This document shows, piece after piece, positions 41,360 through 49,804 of a stretch of 64,000 nucleotides of DNA (positions are counted from its first letter, which is position 1; each line of letters opens with the position of its first letter). Origin of the DNA: Bacteroidales bacterium (lineage in GTDB: Bacteria > Bacteroidota > Bacteroidia > Bacteroidales > P3); the NCBI GenBank assembly GCA_017480225.1, contig JAFVBB010000001.1:62001-126000 (forward strand), written 5' to 3'. The position numbers and the translations under genes are program-made. The notes beneath the pieces are model-generated. The model had not been told where the DNA came from and made no database searches. It was given only the letters and a program-made list of their open reading frames with translations.

Positions 41360-41519
41360 TGTCAACAACTACTCAAATACCTGTCAACACCATATCATCG
41401 CCTACAAAAGTAAGCGATGAGTAGGCGTTGGGTAGTAGATGAGTAGGAGTTGAGTAGGAGTTGGTCTATACTTGAGGTTGATTTACAAGCACTTATTTAC
41501 CGACTTATTACCCCCTGCC
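41360..41519 (+). repeat. 11-mer inverted-array element, copy 4
   Basis: Starts TGTCAACAACT, repeats TGTCAACACCA exactly 22 nt later, and has the hairpin CATCGCCTAC-AAAA-GTAAGCGATG in the centre. Forward units GAGTAGGCGTT, GGGTAGTAGAT, GAGTAGGAGTT, GAGTAGGAGTT then GG end at 41464. The array is 105 bp. The 55-bp tail has TGATTTACA and ends ACCCCCTGCC. This copy points toward the 3' end of the DUF362 gene; it is the only one not pointing at a gene start. Confidence 0.92.
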
Positions 41520-41560
41520 GGCTGGACTGCGTAAAAGAGTGATATTGTGGCAAGTAAACA

Positions 41561-41598
41561 AAAAAGCGGCCGCGCGGCAGGATTGCCGCGCGGCCGCT
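41561..41598 (-). terminator. Terminator of the DUF362/mfd unit
   Basis: AGCGGCCGCGCGGCA and TGCCGCGCGGCCGCT form a perfect 15-bp stem with a 4-nt loop, followed on the minus strand by a T-run. It ends the unit running from 47874 down to 41624. Confidence 0.95.
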
Positions 41599-41623
41599 GT
41601 GTGTGCGGATGGCGCAGAGGGCA

Positions 41624-42613
41624 TTAGTCGATGCTCACGACACGGTAGTTGGTGGTGCCGAGGCCGATGGCTTCGGCGCGCTCGATGGTGAGCAGGCCGT
41701 GACGGCTGTTGATGCGCTCCACGAGCGGGGCGTTGTCGTTGCCCTCGGAAGGCTGCATGTTAAAGATGATGTCGACGCAGGCCTTGTCGAGCGCCACGGG
41801 GTCGGTCGAGGCCAGAATGCCGTAGTCCTTGAGCACCACCTCGGAGGGGCTGGCCGAGCAGTCGCAGTCGACCGACATGTTGTTCATCACGGCTATGTAG
41901 ACCACGTCCTTGCCTGGCTGCTTGAAGTAGTTGTGCACAGCCTGTGCGGCGGCGGCCATCGACTCGAGGAAGCCGTCCTGGTCGTCGACGTTGCTCCACA
42001 AGCCCTCGACCACCTGCTGGCGGCCTGCGGTGTGGATGTAGGCCTTGCCGTTGCTCGAGGCCACGCCGATGCTGGCGTTCTTGAGCACACCGCCGAGGCC
42101 GCCCATGGGGTGACCCTTGAAGTGGGCAAGGTTGATCATGAAGTCGTAGTCGGCCAGGTGGCTGCCCACGATGTCGTACTTGATGTGCTGGGTGTCGGCC
42201 ACGGGTATCTGCATCTCGCCGTCCTCGTCCATGAGGTCGACGCCGCCGATGGTGTTGAAGCCGTGGTCCTCGATCACAGCCTTGTGCTCCTCGAAGGTGG
42301 TGCGCTTGCCGGCATAGGCGGTGTTGCACTCCACCAGGCGTCCGTTCACCTTCTCCACCAGCTGGCCGATGAGCTCGGGCTTGAGGTAGTTGGGGTTGCC
42401 GTTCTCGCCGGTGCTGATTTTCACGGCCACCTTGCCGCTGGCCTTCACGCCGAGGGCCTCGTAGATTTTCACGAGCGACTCGGGGCTGATGTCGCGGGTC
42501 ATGTAGACCACCGCCTGGTTCGCGGCCTCGGCTGGAGCCTCGGCCTTCTTTTGGCCGCAGCCGCAGGCGAGCAAGGCCAGGGCTGCCATTGTCATGATAG
42601 TTGCTTTTTTCAT
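41624..42613 (-). CDS. DUF362 domain lipoprotein
   Basis: 329 aa. A lipoprotein signal MKKATIMTMAALALLACGC (lipobox Cys17) fixes the ATG at 42613. The DUF362 domain follows: GKVAVKISTGENGNPNYL, ECNTAYAGKRTTFEEH, INLAHFKGHPMGGLGGVLKN (about 165-185) and STDPVALDKACVDIIF. Family members are often linked to iron-sulfur proteins but the activity is unknown. It is the last gene of its unit, 20 nt after mfd, before a strong terminator. Confidence 0.85.
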   Translation of the reverse strand: MKKATIMTMAALALLACGCGQKKAEAPAEAANQAVVYMTRDISPESLVKIYEALGVKASGKVAVKISTGENGNPNYLKPELIGQLVEKVNGRLVECNTAYAGKRTTFEEHKAVIEDHGFNTIGGVDLMDEDGEMQIPVADTQHIKYDIVGSHLADYDFMINLAHFKGHPMGGLGGVLKNASIGVASSNGKAYIHTAGRQQVVEGLWSNVDDQDGFLESMAAAAQAVHNYFKQPGKDVVYIAVMNNMSVDCDCSASPSEVVLKDYGILASTDPVALDKACVDIIFNMQPSEGNDNAPLVERINSRHGLLTIERAEAIGLGTTNYRVVSID

Positions 42614-42633
42614 ATTTGATTTGCGTTGGTTTG

Positions 42634-45600
42634 TCATTTTTTCTTTTCCGACGGCCATATGGCCTCCATGGCCGCTATGGCGGAGCCCACGCTGTCGACG
42701 CCGCCAAGCGAGAGGGTCAGGCGGTCGGGGGTCTCGCGCAGCCGTGCGGCGGGGTTGGCCTGCACGTGCTGTATCAGCTGCACAAAGCGGTTGCCACGGT
42801 AGAAGGGGCTCTGCTGGTTGGAGGGGAAGTGCATCACCACGCGGCCCTGCTTGAGCACCAGTTTCTCGATGCCCACCAGCCTGCCCAGGCGGCGCAGGCG
42901 CACGCTGTCGATGAGCTCGTCGGTGGCCTGCGGCACGGGTCCGAAGCGGTCGACAAGTCGCGAGCGGTAGGCGGCCAGCTCGTCGTCGGTGGCGAGGTCG
43001 CCCAGTTCGCGGTAGAGCAGCAGGCGCTCGCTCACCGAGCTCACATAGTCGTCGGGCAGCAGGGCCTCGAGGTCGGTCTCAAGCACACAGTCGGCCGAAG
43101 CCGGTGCGGCAGGGGCGGGCAGCTCGTCGGGCAGTTCCATGCGCAGCTCGTCGATGGCCTCGTTGAGTATTTTGTGGTACATGTCGTAGCCCACCTCGCT
43201 GATGAAGCCGCTCTGCTCCGCGCCGAGAATGTTGCCCGCGCCGCGGATGTCGAGGTCGCGCATGGCCAAGTTGAAACCGCTGCCCACCGACGAGAACTCC
43301 TCGATGGCGCGAAGGCGGCGCTGCGCGTCGTCGGTGAGGGTGAGGTATGAGGGTATGAGCATGTAGCAGAACGCCTTGCGGTCCGACCGCCCCACGCGGC
43401 CGCGCATCTGGTGCAGGTCGCTCAGCCCGAACTGGTGGGCGTTGTTGATTATCATCGTGTTGGCATTGGGAATGTCGAGGCCGTTCTCCACAATGCTTGT
43501 GGCCACAAGCACGTCGATCTCGCCGTCGAGGAAGCGCATGAGTGTCTCCTCTGCCTGCTTGCCCTCCATGCGGCCATGCGCAATGGCCACCGATGCGTCG
43601 GGCACCAGGCGCTGCACCATGCCGGCCATCTCCGGCAGGTTCTCCACACGGTTGCTGATGAAGAAGGTCTGCCCGCCGCGGCTCATCTCGTAGCTGATGG
43701 CGTCGCGTATCAGTTCCTCGCTGAAGTCGCTCAGCTCGGTCTCGATGGGCTGGCGGTTGGGCGGCGGGGTCTGGATGATGCTCAGGTCGCGCGCACCCAT
43801 GAGCGAGAACTGCAGGGTACGCGGTATGGGTGTGGCGGTCAGCGTGAGGCAGTCCACCCCCACCCTCATCTGCTTCAGCTTCTCCTTGACGCTCACGCCG
43901 AACTTCTGCTCCTCGTCGATGATGAGCAGTCCCAAGTCCTTGAAGCGAATATCCTTGCCGGTGATGGCATGAGTGCCGATAAGAATGTCTATCTTGCCGC
44001 TTTCCAGATCCTTGAGTATGGCTGTGCGCTCCTTGGTGGTGCGGAAGCGGTTAAGGTAGTCTATGCGCACCGGCATGTCCTTCAGCCGCTGGCAAAAGGT
44101 GTTATAGTGCTGGAAAGCAAGCACAGTGCTTGGCACAAGCACCGCCACCTGTTTCGAGTCGCAGCAGGCCTTGAAGGCAGCCCTTATGGCCACCTCGGTC
44201 TTGCCGAAGCCCACGTCGCCGCACACCAGGCGGTCCATCGGGGCCTGGTCTTCCATGTCGTGCTTCACAGCCACGGTGGCCTTCATCTGGTCTGGCGTGT
44301 CCTCGTATGCGAAGCTGGCCTCCAGCTGCTCCTGCATCTGGCCGTCGGGGCTGAATGCAAAGCCACGGCTGGCCTTGCGCTTGGCGTAGAGGGCAATGAG
44401 GTCGCGCGCTATGTCCTTCACCTGCTTCTTGGTGCGCTGCTTCATCACCTGCCACGTGTTGCTGCCCAACTTGTTGAGCACGGGCGGCTCACCCTCGCGG
44501 CCAACATAGCGGCTAATCTTGTGCAGGCCGTGGATGCTGATATAGAGCACGTCGTTGTTCTTGTAGATGATGCGTATCAGTTCCTGGCTCTTGCCGTCGT
44601 GCGTAACCTTCTCCAGCCCGCTGAAGCGCCCCACTCCATAGTCTATGTGCGTCACATAGTCGCCGGGCTTGAGCTCGAACAGTTCCTTGAGGGTCATGGC
44701 CTCGTGGCCTGCGCGCACATTCTTGACGGTGTACTTGTGGTAGCGCTCGAAGATCTCGTGGTCGGTGAAGCAAAGCAGGCGGGCATCATGGTCGATGAAG
44801 CCGTGGGCCAGGTTGAGCCTTGCCACGGTGGTGCAGGCCTTGATGTCGGGGCTTTCCAGCAGACGTTCCAGCCTGCGCAACTGGCTCTCGTTGGACACGG
44901 TGACCACAATGGTGTAGCCCAGCTCGGCATGTCGCTGCAGGCTGTCGAGCAGCAGGTCGAACTGTTTGCCCAGCGAGGGCTGCGGCTCGCTGTGGGCATC
45001 GAGCCTGGACTCCTGCTTGAAGTAGTGACTGTTGCCGTATTCCACCAGCTTCATGGAGAGCATCTTGCGCAGCAGTTCCTCCGCGGTGCAGGCCATCTCG
45101 GCCGCATCGGGCAGGCGTCCGGCTATGGGGTGAGCCGTGTCGGCCAGCCTTGCGGCGCGGGCTTTCTCGGTGTCGGCGAAGCGTGCCTCGACGCTTTCGA
45201 GCAGCTGCATGATGCTCTGGCACCACACCACATCGGTCGACGAGAAATATTCCAGCAGCGACACCCTCGAGCCGCCGCCCTCCCCGTCGCCGCAGCGGCT
45301 CATGTCGGGCACCACATCCACGCGGTCCATCTTCTTCACCGACAGCTGTGTGGCCGCGTCGTAGGTGCGAATGGAGTCGACCGTGTCGTCGAAGAACTCT
45401 ATGCGATACGGGAGGTCGGAGGCGAAGCTGTAGACGTCGACAATGCCGCCGCGCACCGCATACTGGCCAGGCTCAACCACAAAATCCTCACGCTCGAAGC
45501 CTAACTCTTGCAGTCGCTCAACCATCTGCCACATGTCGACGCCCTGCCCAACGGCCACACGCAGCGTGTTCTTGAGCATGACACTGTTGCCAACCACCTT

Positions 45601-45984
45601 CTCGCTGAGGGCTTCGGGGTAGGTCACCACCACCACCGGCGATCCTGCGGCCAGTTCCTTGACCACCTCCGAGCGCATCAGCACGTTGGCGTTGTCGGTC
45701 TGGTCGGGGTCGTAGTGGTAGGCGCGCCTGTAGCTTGTGGGGAAGAGCATGGCGTCCGCGCCGAGCGCCTCCAGGTCGTTCTGCAGGTAGAAGGCGTCCT
45801 CCTTGCCCGGCGCCACCACGAGCATACTCTGCAGCGGCAGTCGCATCCTCGCGGCGGCAATCACCACGGCGGGCATGGAGCCCGTCATGCCGTCTACATG
45901 GATCCTCGGCTGCGGCTTTTCCAGCTCGCGGTGCAGCGCGTCGAGCAACGCGCCTCCGGCGTAGAGTTCTGGCAGGCTCTTCAC
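42634..45984 (-). CDS. mfd: Transcription-repair coupling factor
   Basis: 1116 aa DNA translocase that removes RNA polymerase stalled at lesions and recruits UvrA. The order is: UvrB-like N-terminal module (1-~330), RNAP-interacting domain with ELKPGDYVTHIDYGVGRFSGL, and helicase motor with Walker A GDVGFGKTE near 590 and DEEQ in LLIIDEEQKFGV. The TRG segment and a C-terminal D7-like domain complete it. The start is GTG at 45984, overlapping the rhodanese stop. Confidence 0.96.
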   Translation of the reverse strand: MKSLPELYAGGALLDALHRELEKPQPRIHVDGMTGSMPAVVIAAARMRLPLQSMLVVAPGKEDAFYLQNDLEALGADAMLFPTSYRRAYHYDPDQTDNANVLMRSEVVKELAAGSPVVVVTYPEALSEKVVGNSVMLKNTLRVAVGQGVDMWQMVERLQELGFEREDFVVEPGQYAVRGGIVDVYSFASDLPYRIEFFDDTVDSIRTYDAATQLSVKKMDRVDVVPDMSRCGDGEGGGSRVSLLEYFSSTDVVWCQSIMQLLESVEARFADTEKARAARLADTAHPIAGRLPDAAEMACTAEELLRKMLSMKLVEYGNSHYFKQESRLDAHSEPQPSLGKQFDLLLDSLQRHAELGYTIVVTVSNESQLRRLERLLESPDIKACTTVARLNLAHGFIDHDARLLCFTDHEIFERYHKYTVKNVRAGHEAMTLKELFELKPGDYVTHIDYGVGRFSGLEKVTHDGKSQELIRIIYKNNDVLYISIHGLHKISRYVGREGEPPVLNKLGSNTWQVMKQRTKKQVKDIARDLIALYAKRKASRGFAFSPDGQMQEQLEASFAYEDTPDQMKATVAVKHDMEDQAPMDRLVCGDVGFGKTEVAIRAAFKACCDSKQVAVLVPSTVLAFQHYNTFCQRLKDMPVRIDYLNRFRTTKERTAILKDLESGKIDILIGTHAITGKDIRFKDLGLLIIDEEQKFGVSVKEKLKQMRVGVDCLTLTATPIPRTLQFSLMGARDLSIIQTPPPNRQPIETELSDFSEELIRDAISYEMSRGGQTFFISNRVENLPEMAGMVQRLVPDASVAIAHGRMEGKQAEETLMRFLDGEIDVLVATSIVENGLDIPNANTMIINNAHQFGLSDLHQMRGRVGRSDRKAFCYMLIPSYLTLTDDAQRRLRAIEEFSSVGSGFNLAMRDLDIRGAGNILGAEQSGFISEVGYDMYHKILNEAIDELRMELPDELPAPAAPASADCVLETDLEALLPDDYVSSVSERLLLYRELGDLATDDELAAYRSRLVDRFGPVPQATDELIDSVRLRRLGRLVGIEKLVLKQGRVVMHFPSNQQSPFYRGNRFVQLIQHVQANPAARLRETPDRLTLSLGGVDSVGSAIAAMEAIWPSEKKK

Positions 45985-46391
45985 CTTCCCTGCCCCACGC
46001 TTGGCTTGCCAGCCTGCTGCCAGGCGTCGAAACCGCCGCCCAGCTCATAGACAGTGTAGCCCTCGGCCGCAATCAACGCCGCCGCGCGCTGGCTGCGCTT
46101 GCCGCTGCGGCAATAGACGGCCACGTCGGCCTTAAGCCGCAGGCGTTCTATGAAATCGGGCTGGTTGACGTCGATGTTCTCCGCTCCGGCAATGTGGCCC
46201 TCGTTGTACTCGGTGCGGGTGCGCACATCAATCACGCGCACCTGCCCGCGCTGAGCCATGTCGGCGAAGTCGTTGACGCAAAGGGTGATGATTTTGTCGT
46301 GCAGCGGATTGTCCTTCCCGGTGCCGCGACCGCCGCCGCATCCGGCGGCCAGCAGCCCCGCCAGCACGAAAAACGCGAGTATCTTCTTCAT
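45981..46391 (-). CDS. Rhodanese-like domain lipoprotein
   Basis: 136 aa. The signal MKKILAFFVLAGLLAAGC gives lipidation at Cys18. A single rhodanese domain follows with VRVIDVRTRTEYNEGHIAGAENI and the active-site Cys94 in VYCRSGKRS. It is a PspE-type periplasmic sulfurtransferase or thiol protein. It overlaps the GNAT gene (ATGA) upstream and mfd downstream. Confidence 0.88.
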   Translation of the reverse strand: MKKILAFFVLAGLLAAGCGGGRGTGKDNPLHDKIITLCVNDFADMAQRGQVRVIDVRTRTEYNEGHIAGAENIDVNQPDFIERLRLKADVAVYCRSGKRSQRAAALIAAEGYTVYELGGGFDAWQQAGKPSVGQGR

Positions 46392-46975
46392 TCTGTTGCT
46401 TGTTTGCTTTGTGGTTGGGGTTCGGTTGCGTTGCGCAACGCGGGTGCAAAATTACTAATTATTTCCGATATGGCCAAACGCTGGCTTTCGCCAAGGGGCA
46501 GGGCGTAGTAGACACACTCAGCGTCGCGGTGGAACTCAAGCGCGCCCCAGCGCCGCCAGTAGCGGTGGGTGGCGAGCCGGTGGAGCACCGGCACGAACAC
46601 AAAATCGAACCGACGGCGCAGCTCGGGCATGATGCAGGTGAGCATGTCGTGGTTGAGGCGCGTGCCTCGCAGGTCGGCGCGGACTATGAAAGAGAAGACC
46701 GCCGTGTAGCGCAGCGCGTTGAGCCGCGCCAGCAGCTCAGGCTCGCACACCGGCATCTGCTCCGCCTCGTCCTCTATGCGGTAGGAGCTCATGTTGAGCA
46801 GACCCGCCACCCTGCCGTCGGCACCCACGGCCTTGACGCTGAGCGGCCAGTCGAATGCCAGCGTCGCCACCCACTGCTCCACCTCGGCGCGGTCGAAGCC
46901 ATACTGGGCAACCATCCAGTCGACCGTCAGCGGAGCGTCGGCCGCGGTCATGCGGCGCAGTTCGAACCCATTCAT
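46388..46975 (-). CDS. GNAT-like acetyltransferase
   Basis: 195 aa. It starts MNGFELRRMTAADAPLTVDW, and ADLRGTRLNHDMLTCIMPELRRRF sits where the GNAT acetyl-CoA loop is expected, followed by HRLATHRYWRRWGALEF. ATG at 46975 overlaps the DUF2156 stop by ATGA. The N-terminal extension of the open frame beyond this ATG is a shadow of the upstream gene. The substrate is unknown, and the family call is moderate. Confidence 0.65.
   Translation of the reverse strand: MNGFELRRMTAADAPLTVDWMVAQYGFDRAEVEQWVATLAFDWPLSVKAVGADGRVAGLLNMSSYRIEDEAEQMPVCEPELLARLNALRYTAVFSFIVRADLRGTRLNHDMLTCIMPELRRRFDFVFVPVLHRLATHRYWRRWGALEFHRDAECVYYALPLGESQRLAISEIISNFAPALRNATEPQPQSKQATE
46447..46454 (-). promoter_or_regulatory. 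Possible internal -7 box (TAATTTTG) before rhodanese/mfd
   Basis: TAATTTTG on the minus strand matches TAnnTTTG, 55 nt before the rhodanese ATG. It lies inside the 3' end of the GNAT coding region, so it may be an internal promoter for rhodanese-mfd-DUF362 or a chance match. Confidence 0.4.
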
Positions 46976-47874
46976 CGGCACCAGCACTCCACGACGTTGT
47001 AGGTCAGCAGCAGCTCGGGGTGGTAGGAGAGCTTGGCCTTGCGCAACCCCTCCAGCCCCATGTCCTCCTCGCGGTTGAGGTAGACCACGCTTTCGGGCAG
47101 GTGGGCGGCAAACTGCTGGTTGATGATGCTGAAGGCGCCGTCGACGCTGCGGTCGGCCTTCTCGACGCACACGTCGAGCGTGTCGCGCGTGACCGGCGAG
47201 CCATAGGTGAAGGCCACCATGCGCCCGGCCGTGTAGACGCTTCCGCCCACCATGCCCAGCCGCTCCCAGTTGGCGAAGACGGTCTCCATCACGCGCTGCT
47301 CGGCCACGATGGTGTCGCCGTAGTCGGGGTTCTCATGCTCGCGGGCGTCGCGCCACAGCGCCTCAAGCCTGCGGCACTCGTCGAACATCGTGGGGTCGAG
47401 CGGACGGTACTCGAAATGCGGGTTGTCCAGGCGGAACTTGTTCACGTGGTTGCGCTTGCCCTTGAGCTTGCCGCCAGCCAGCGAGGCCAGGTCGGCCCGG
47501 CGGTAGATGTAGTCGTACTGGTTGCGGCGCGGCTCCACCCGCACCGAGTCGGGGCAGAGGCGGCGCAGCTCCTCGGCCTGCCCGTCCTCCAGACCCATGA
47601 GGCAAAGGCTGTCGCCAGCCGAGGCGGCATCGTCGCAAAGGGCGCCGAGCAGAGCCTCAGAGGGGTTGCCGCCGCAGCAGACCATATAGGCCCGGTGGCC
47701 GTCAAGGTTGAAGCGGAGCACCGCCGCCCCGGGCAGCAGGCACAGCTCGGTGTCGAACCAGAACTGCCACCCAATCAAGTTGGCGAAAGAGAAATTGCAA
47801 TTGCGCCGCCCCGCGTCGAGGCTCACCGCCTGGAACGCCTCGCGGTCGTCGATTGTCAGCCTGTGGAATGTCAT
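46972..47874 (-). CDS. DUF2156 domain protein
   Basis: 300 aa, cytoplasmic. Residues 1-130 and 150-295 form two GNAT-like halves typical of DUF2156 (the phosphatidylglycerol lysyltransferase-like C-terminal domain). Visible segments are CNFSFANLIGWQFWFDTELCLL, ANQYDYIYR-like YDYIYRRADLASLAGGKLKGKRN, NHVNKF and VYLNREEDMGLEGLRKAKLSYHP. Function in aminoacyl transfer is inferred only from the family. It follows a CAATAAA-type motif and leads the five-gene unit down to 41624. Confidence 0.8.
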   Translation of the reverse strand: MTFHRLTIDDREAFQAVSLDAGRRNCNFSFANLIGWQFWFDTELCLLPGAAVLRFNLDGHRAYMVCCGGNPSEALLGALCDDAASAGDSLCLMGLEDGQAEELRRLCPDSVRVEPRRNQYDYIYRRADLASLAGGKLKGKRNHVNKFRLDNPHFEYRPLDPTMFDECRRLEALWRDAREHENPDYGDTIVAEQRVMETVFANWERLGMVGGSVYTAGRMVAFTYGSPVTRDTLDVCVEKADRSVDGAFSIINQQFAAHLPESVVYLNREEDMGLEGLRKAKLSYHPELLLTYNVVECWCR

Positions 47875-47908
47875 CAATCTGTGCCGTTTTCTGTGAATAA
47901 CCGCTGGT

Positions 47909-47932
47909 GAACGCAACCCTGAAAGTTTTATT
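47909..47932 (-). promoter_or_regulatory. AATAAA-N12-GCGTTC motif before the DUF2156 unit
   Basis: On the minus strand GCATAATAAA, 12-nt spacer, GCGTTC; 34 nt before the ATG at 47874. Weaker member of the shared motif set (extra base before AATAAA and a final C). Confidence 0.4.
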
Positions 47933-48074
47933 ATGCGCCCCGCCCCCGCCGCCCCGAAAAAAGGAGCCCGCCCTACCCCATGCTCGAGTCAGGCGGAAGA
48001 GCGCAAGATTTCCGAAAAAGGGAACTACACCTCTGTCAATCAGCACTATGCGCATACGGCAGGCATATCTTCAG

Positions 48075-48234
48075 GCAAGCACAAATCTAACCCCCGCATA
48101 AGAGGCAGCAAATCAACGCATAAGCCATACCAACTCCTACTCAACTCCTACTCATCAACTACCCAACGCCTAATCATGCACTTCATATGTAGGCGATGAC
48201 AAGTAGTTGTATAGAGCATGACATGCTGTTGACA
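48075..48234 (-). repeat. 11-mer inverted-array element, copy 5
   Basis: Reverse-oriented. It starts TGTCAACAGCA at 48234 on the minus strand, then units ATACAACTACT, TGTCATCGCCT, centre ACATATGAAGT, and forward units GATTAGGCGTT, GGGTAGTTGAT, GAGTAGGAGTT, GAGTAGGAGTT then GG at 48130. The array is 105 bp. The tail has TGATTTGC but lacks the ACCCCC end. It lies in the divergent gap before the DUF2156 gene (pointing to it) and the fucosidase gene. The rest of the 469-bp gap holds promoter motifs. Confidence 0.88.
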
Positions 48235-48313
48235 CAGCCCTGCCGGCGGGCGGAGGGGTGGATGCGGGCGGGCAAAGTTATCAACACCGGGGCGGGGATT
48301 GCCTTTTTTTGCG

Positions 48314-48321
48314 TAAATTTG
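48314..48321 (+). promoter_or_regulatory. -7 box (TAAATTTG) before the fucosidase
   Basis: Perfect TAnnTTTG match, 22 nt before the ATG at 48344. No clear TTTG lies 19-21 nt upstream. Confidence 0.6.
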
Positions 48322-48343
48322 CAGCGGAAAATAGACCTCAACA

Positions 48344-49795
48344 ATGAGAACCATACATTGCATAGCACTGGCGGCCACGCTGTTGGCTGCCGCCTGCGCC
48401 GCGCCGCCACCCGAGCCATTCGGCCCCGTGCCCAGCAGCTCGCAGCTGGCGTGGCAGCGCATGGAGACCAACATGTTCTGCCACTTCGGCCCAAACACCT
48501 TCAGCGGTGCCGAGTGGGGCAGCGGCGACGAGGCCGAGGACATGTTCAACCCCGCGTCGATAGACTGCGGCCAGTGGGTCGATGTGGCCGCGCAGGCCGG
48601 GTTCGGCGGCATCATTGTCACCGCCAAGCACCACGACGGCTTCTGCCTGTGGCCGTCGGGGCAGAGCGCGCACACCGTGGCGCAAAGCCGTTGGACGGAG
48701 GGCAAGGGCGACGTGCTGCGCCTGCTGCGCGACGCCATCGACGCGCACAACGGCAGCCAGGCCGCGGGCGGCCGCAAGGTGCGTATGGGGGTCTACATCT
48801 CGCCCTGGGACCGCAACCACCCGGCCTACGGCACCGATGCCTACAACCAAGTGTTCGCCAACACCCTGCGCGAGGTGCACTCGCAGTATGGACCCATGTT
48901 CGAGCAGTGGTTCGACGGAGCCTGCGGCGAAGGTCCCGGCGGCAAAAGGCAGGTCTACGACTGGCCCCTGTTCATGCAGACAGTGGCCGACCTCAACCCG
49001 CAGTGCGTCGTGTTCAGCGACATAGGTCCCGGATGCCGATGGGTGGGCAACGAAGAGGGGCGCGCTGGCACCACCTGCTGGAGCACCCTCCGCACCGACG
49101 GCGCCACGCCCAGCGAGAACAAACCCGCCCCCGACGAGCTCGTGACCGGCCACCGCGACGGCGACAAGTGGGTGCCGGCCGAGGTCGACGTGAGCCTGCG
49201 CCCTGGCTGGTTCTGGCATCCCGGCGAGGAGCCCAAGACGGTGGAACAGCTGGTCGACATCTACCTCACCAGCGTGGGGCGCAACGGCCTGCTGCTGCTC
49301 AATGTGCCGCCCGACACCAACGGCCGCATCTGTGCTGCCGACTCGGCGCGGCTGGTGGCATGGCGCGCCGAGATTGACCGCATCTTCGCCCGCGACCTGG
49401 CGGGCGGAGCCACAGCCAGGGGGCGTCACCTGCGCGGCCGTCGCTACAGCGCGCAGAACGCGCTCGACACCGCCTACCACACCTACTGGGCCGCCGCCGA
49501 CAGCGTGGCATCCGTCAACATCGACTTCGGCAGCGAGGCCACATTCGACCTCGTCGTGCTGCAGGAGTACATTCCGCTGGGCCAGCGCGTCTGCCGCGTG
49601 GAGCTGCACTGCCAGGAAGCCGACGGGCACTGGATGCCTGCCCTGCCCGACGACGCGCCGCTCTGCACCACAGTGGGCTACAAGCGCATCGTGAGCCTGC
49701 CGTCGGCCGTGACAGCCCGCCGCGTAAGGCTTGACTTTGTCGGGCTGGCCGCCCCGGTCATCAACCGCATAGCATTCTACAACTCCGCCCAATAA
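48344..49795 (+). CDS. GH29 alpha-L-fucosidase, lipoprotein
   Basis: 483 aa. The signal MRTIHCIALAATLLAAAC gives lipidation at Cys18, so it sits in the periplasm or on the surface. The GH29 barrel (~35-345) shows MFCHFGPNTF, IIVTAKHHDGFCLWPS, and the nucleophile Asp191 in QWFDGACGEG. The segment NGLLLLNVPPDTNGRI closes the barrel. Residues ~365-483 form a C-terminal beta-sandwich. It likely removes terminal fucose from host or dietary glycans. No other CAZyme or SusCD pair is adjacent; an M23 gene follows after 9 nt. Confidence 0.93.
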   Translation: MRTIHCIALAATLLAAACAAPPPEPFGPVPSSSQLAWQRMETNMFCHFGPNTFSGAEWGSGDEAEDMFNPASIDCGQWVDVAAQAGFGGIIVTAKHHDGFCLWPSGQSAHTVAQSRWTEGKGDVLRLLRDAIDAHNGSQAAGGRKVRMGVYISPWDRNHPAYGTDAYNQVFANTLREVHSQYGPMFEQWFDGACGEGPGGKRQVYDWPLFMQTVADLNPQCVVFSDIGPGCRWVGNEEGRAGTTCWSTLRTDGATPSENKPAPDELVTGHRDGDKWVPAEVDVSLRPGWFWHPGEEPKTVEQLVDIYLTSVGRNGLLLLNVPPDTNGRICAADSARLVAWRAEIDRIFARDLAGGATARGRHLRGRRYSAQNALDTAYHTYWAAADSVASVNIDFGSEATFDLVVLQEYIPLGQRVCRVELHCQEADGHWMPALPDDAPLCTTVGYKRIVSLPSAVTARRVRLDFVGLAAPVINRIAFYNSAQ

Positions 49796-49804
49796 TCCCG
49801 CCCA

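Noticed and set aside
43411..45504. 697-codon plus-strand open frame opposite mfd
   Set aside because: Antisense shadow of a strongly conserved gene; low-complexity composition and no motif.
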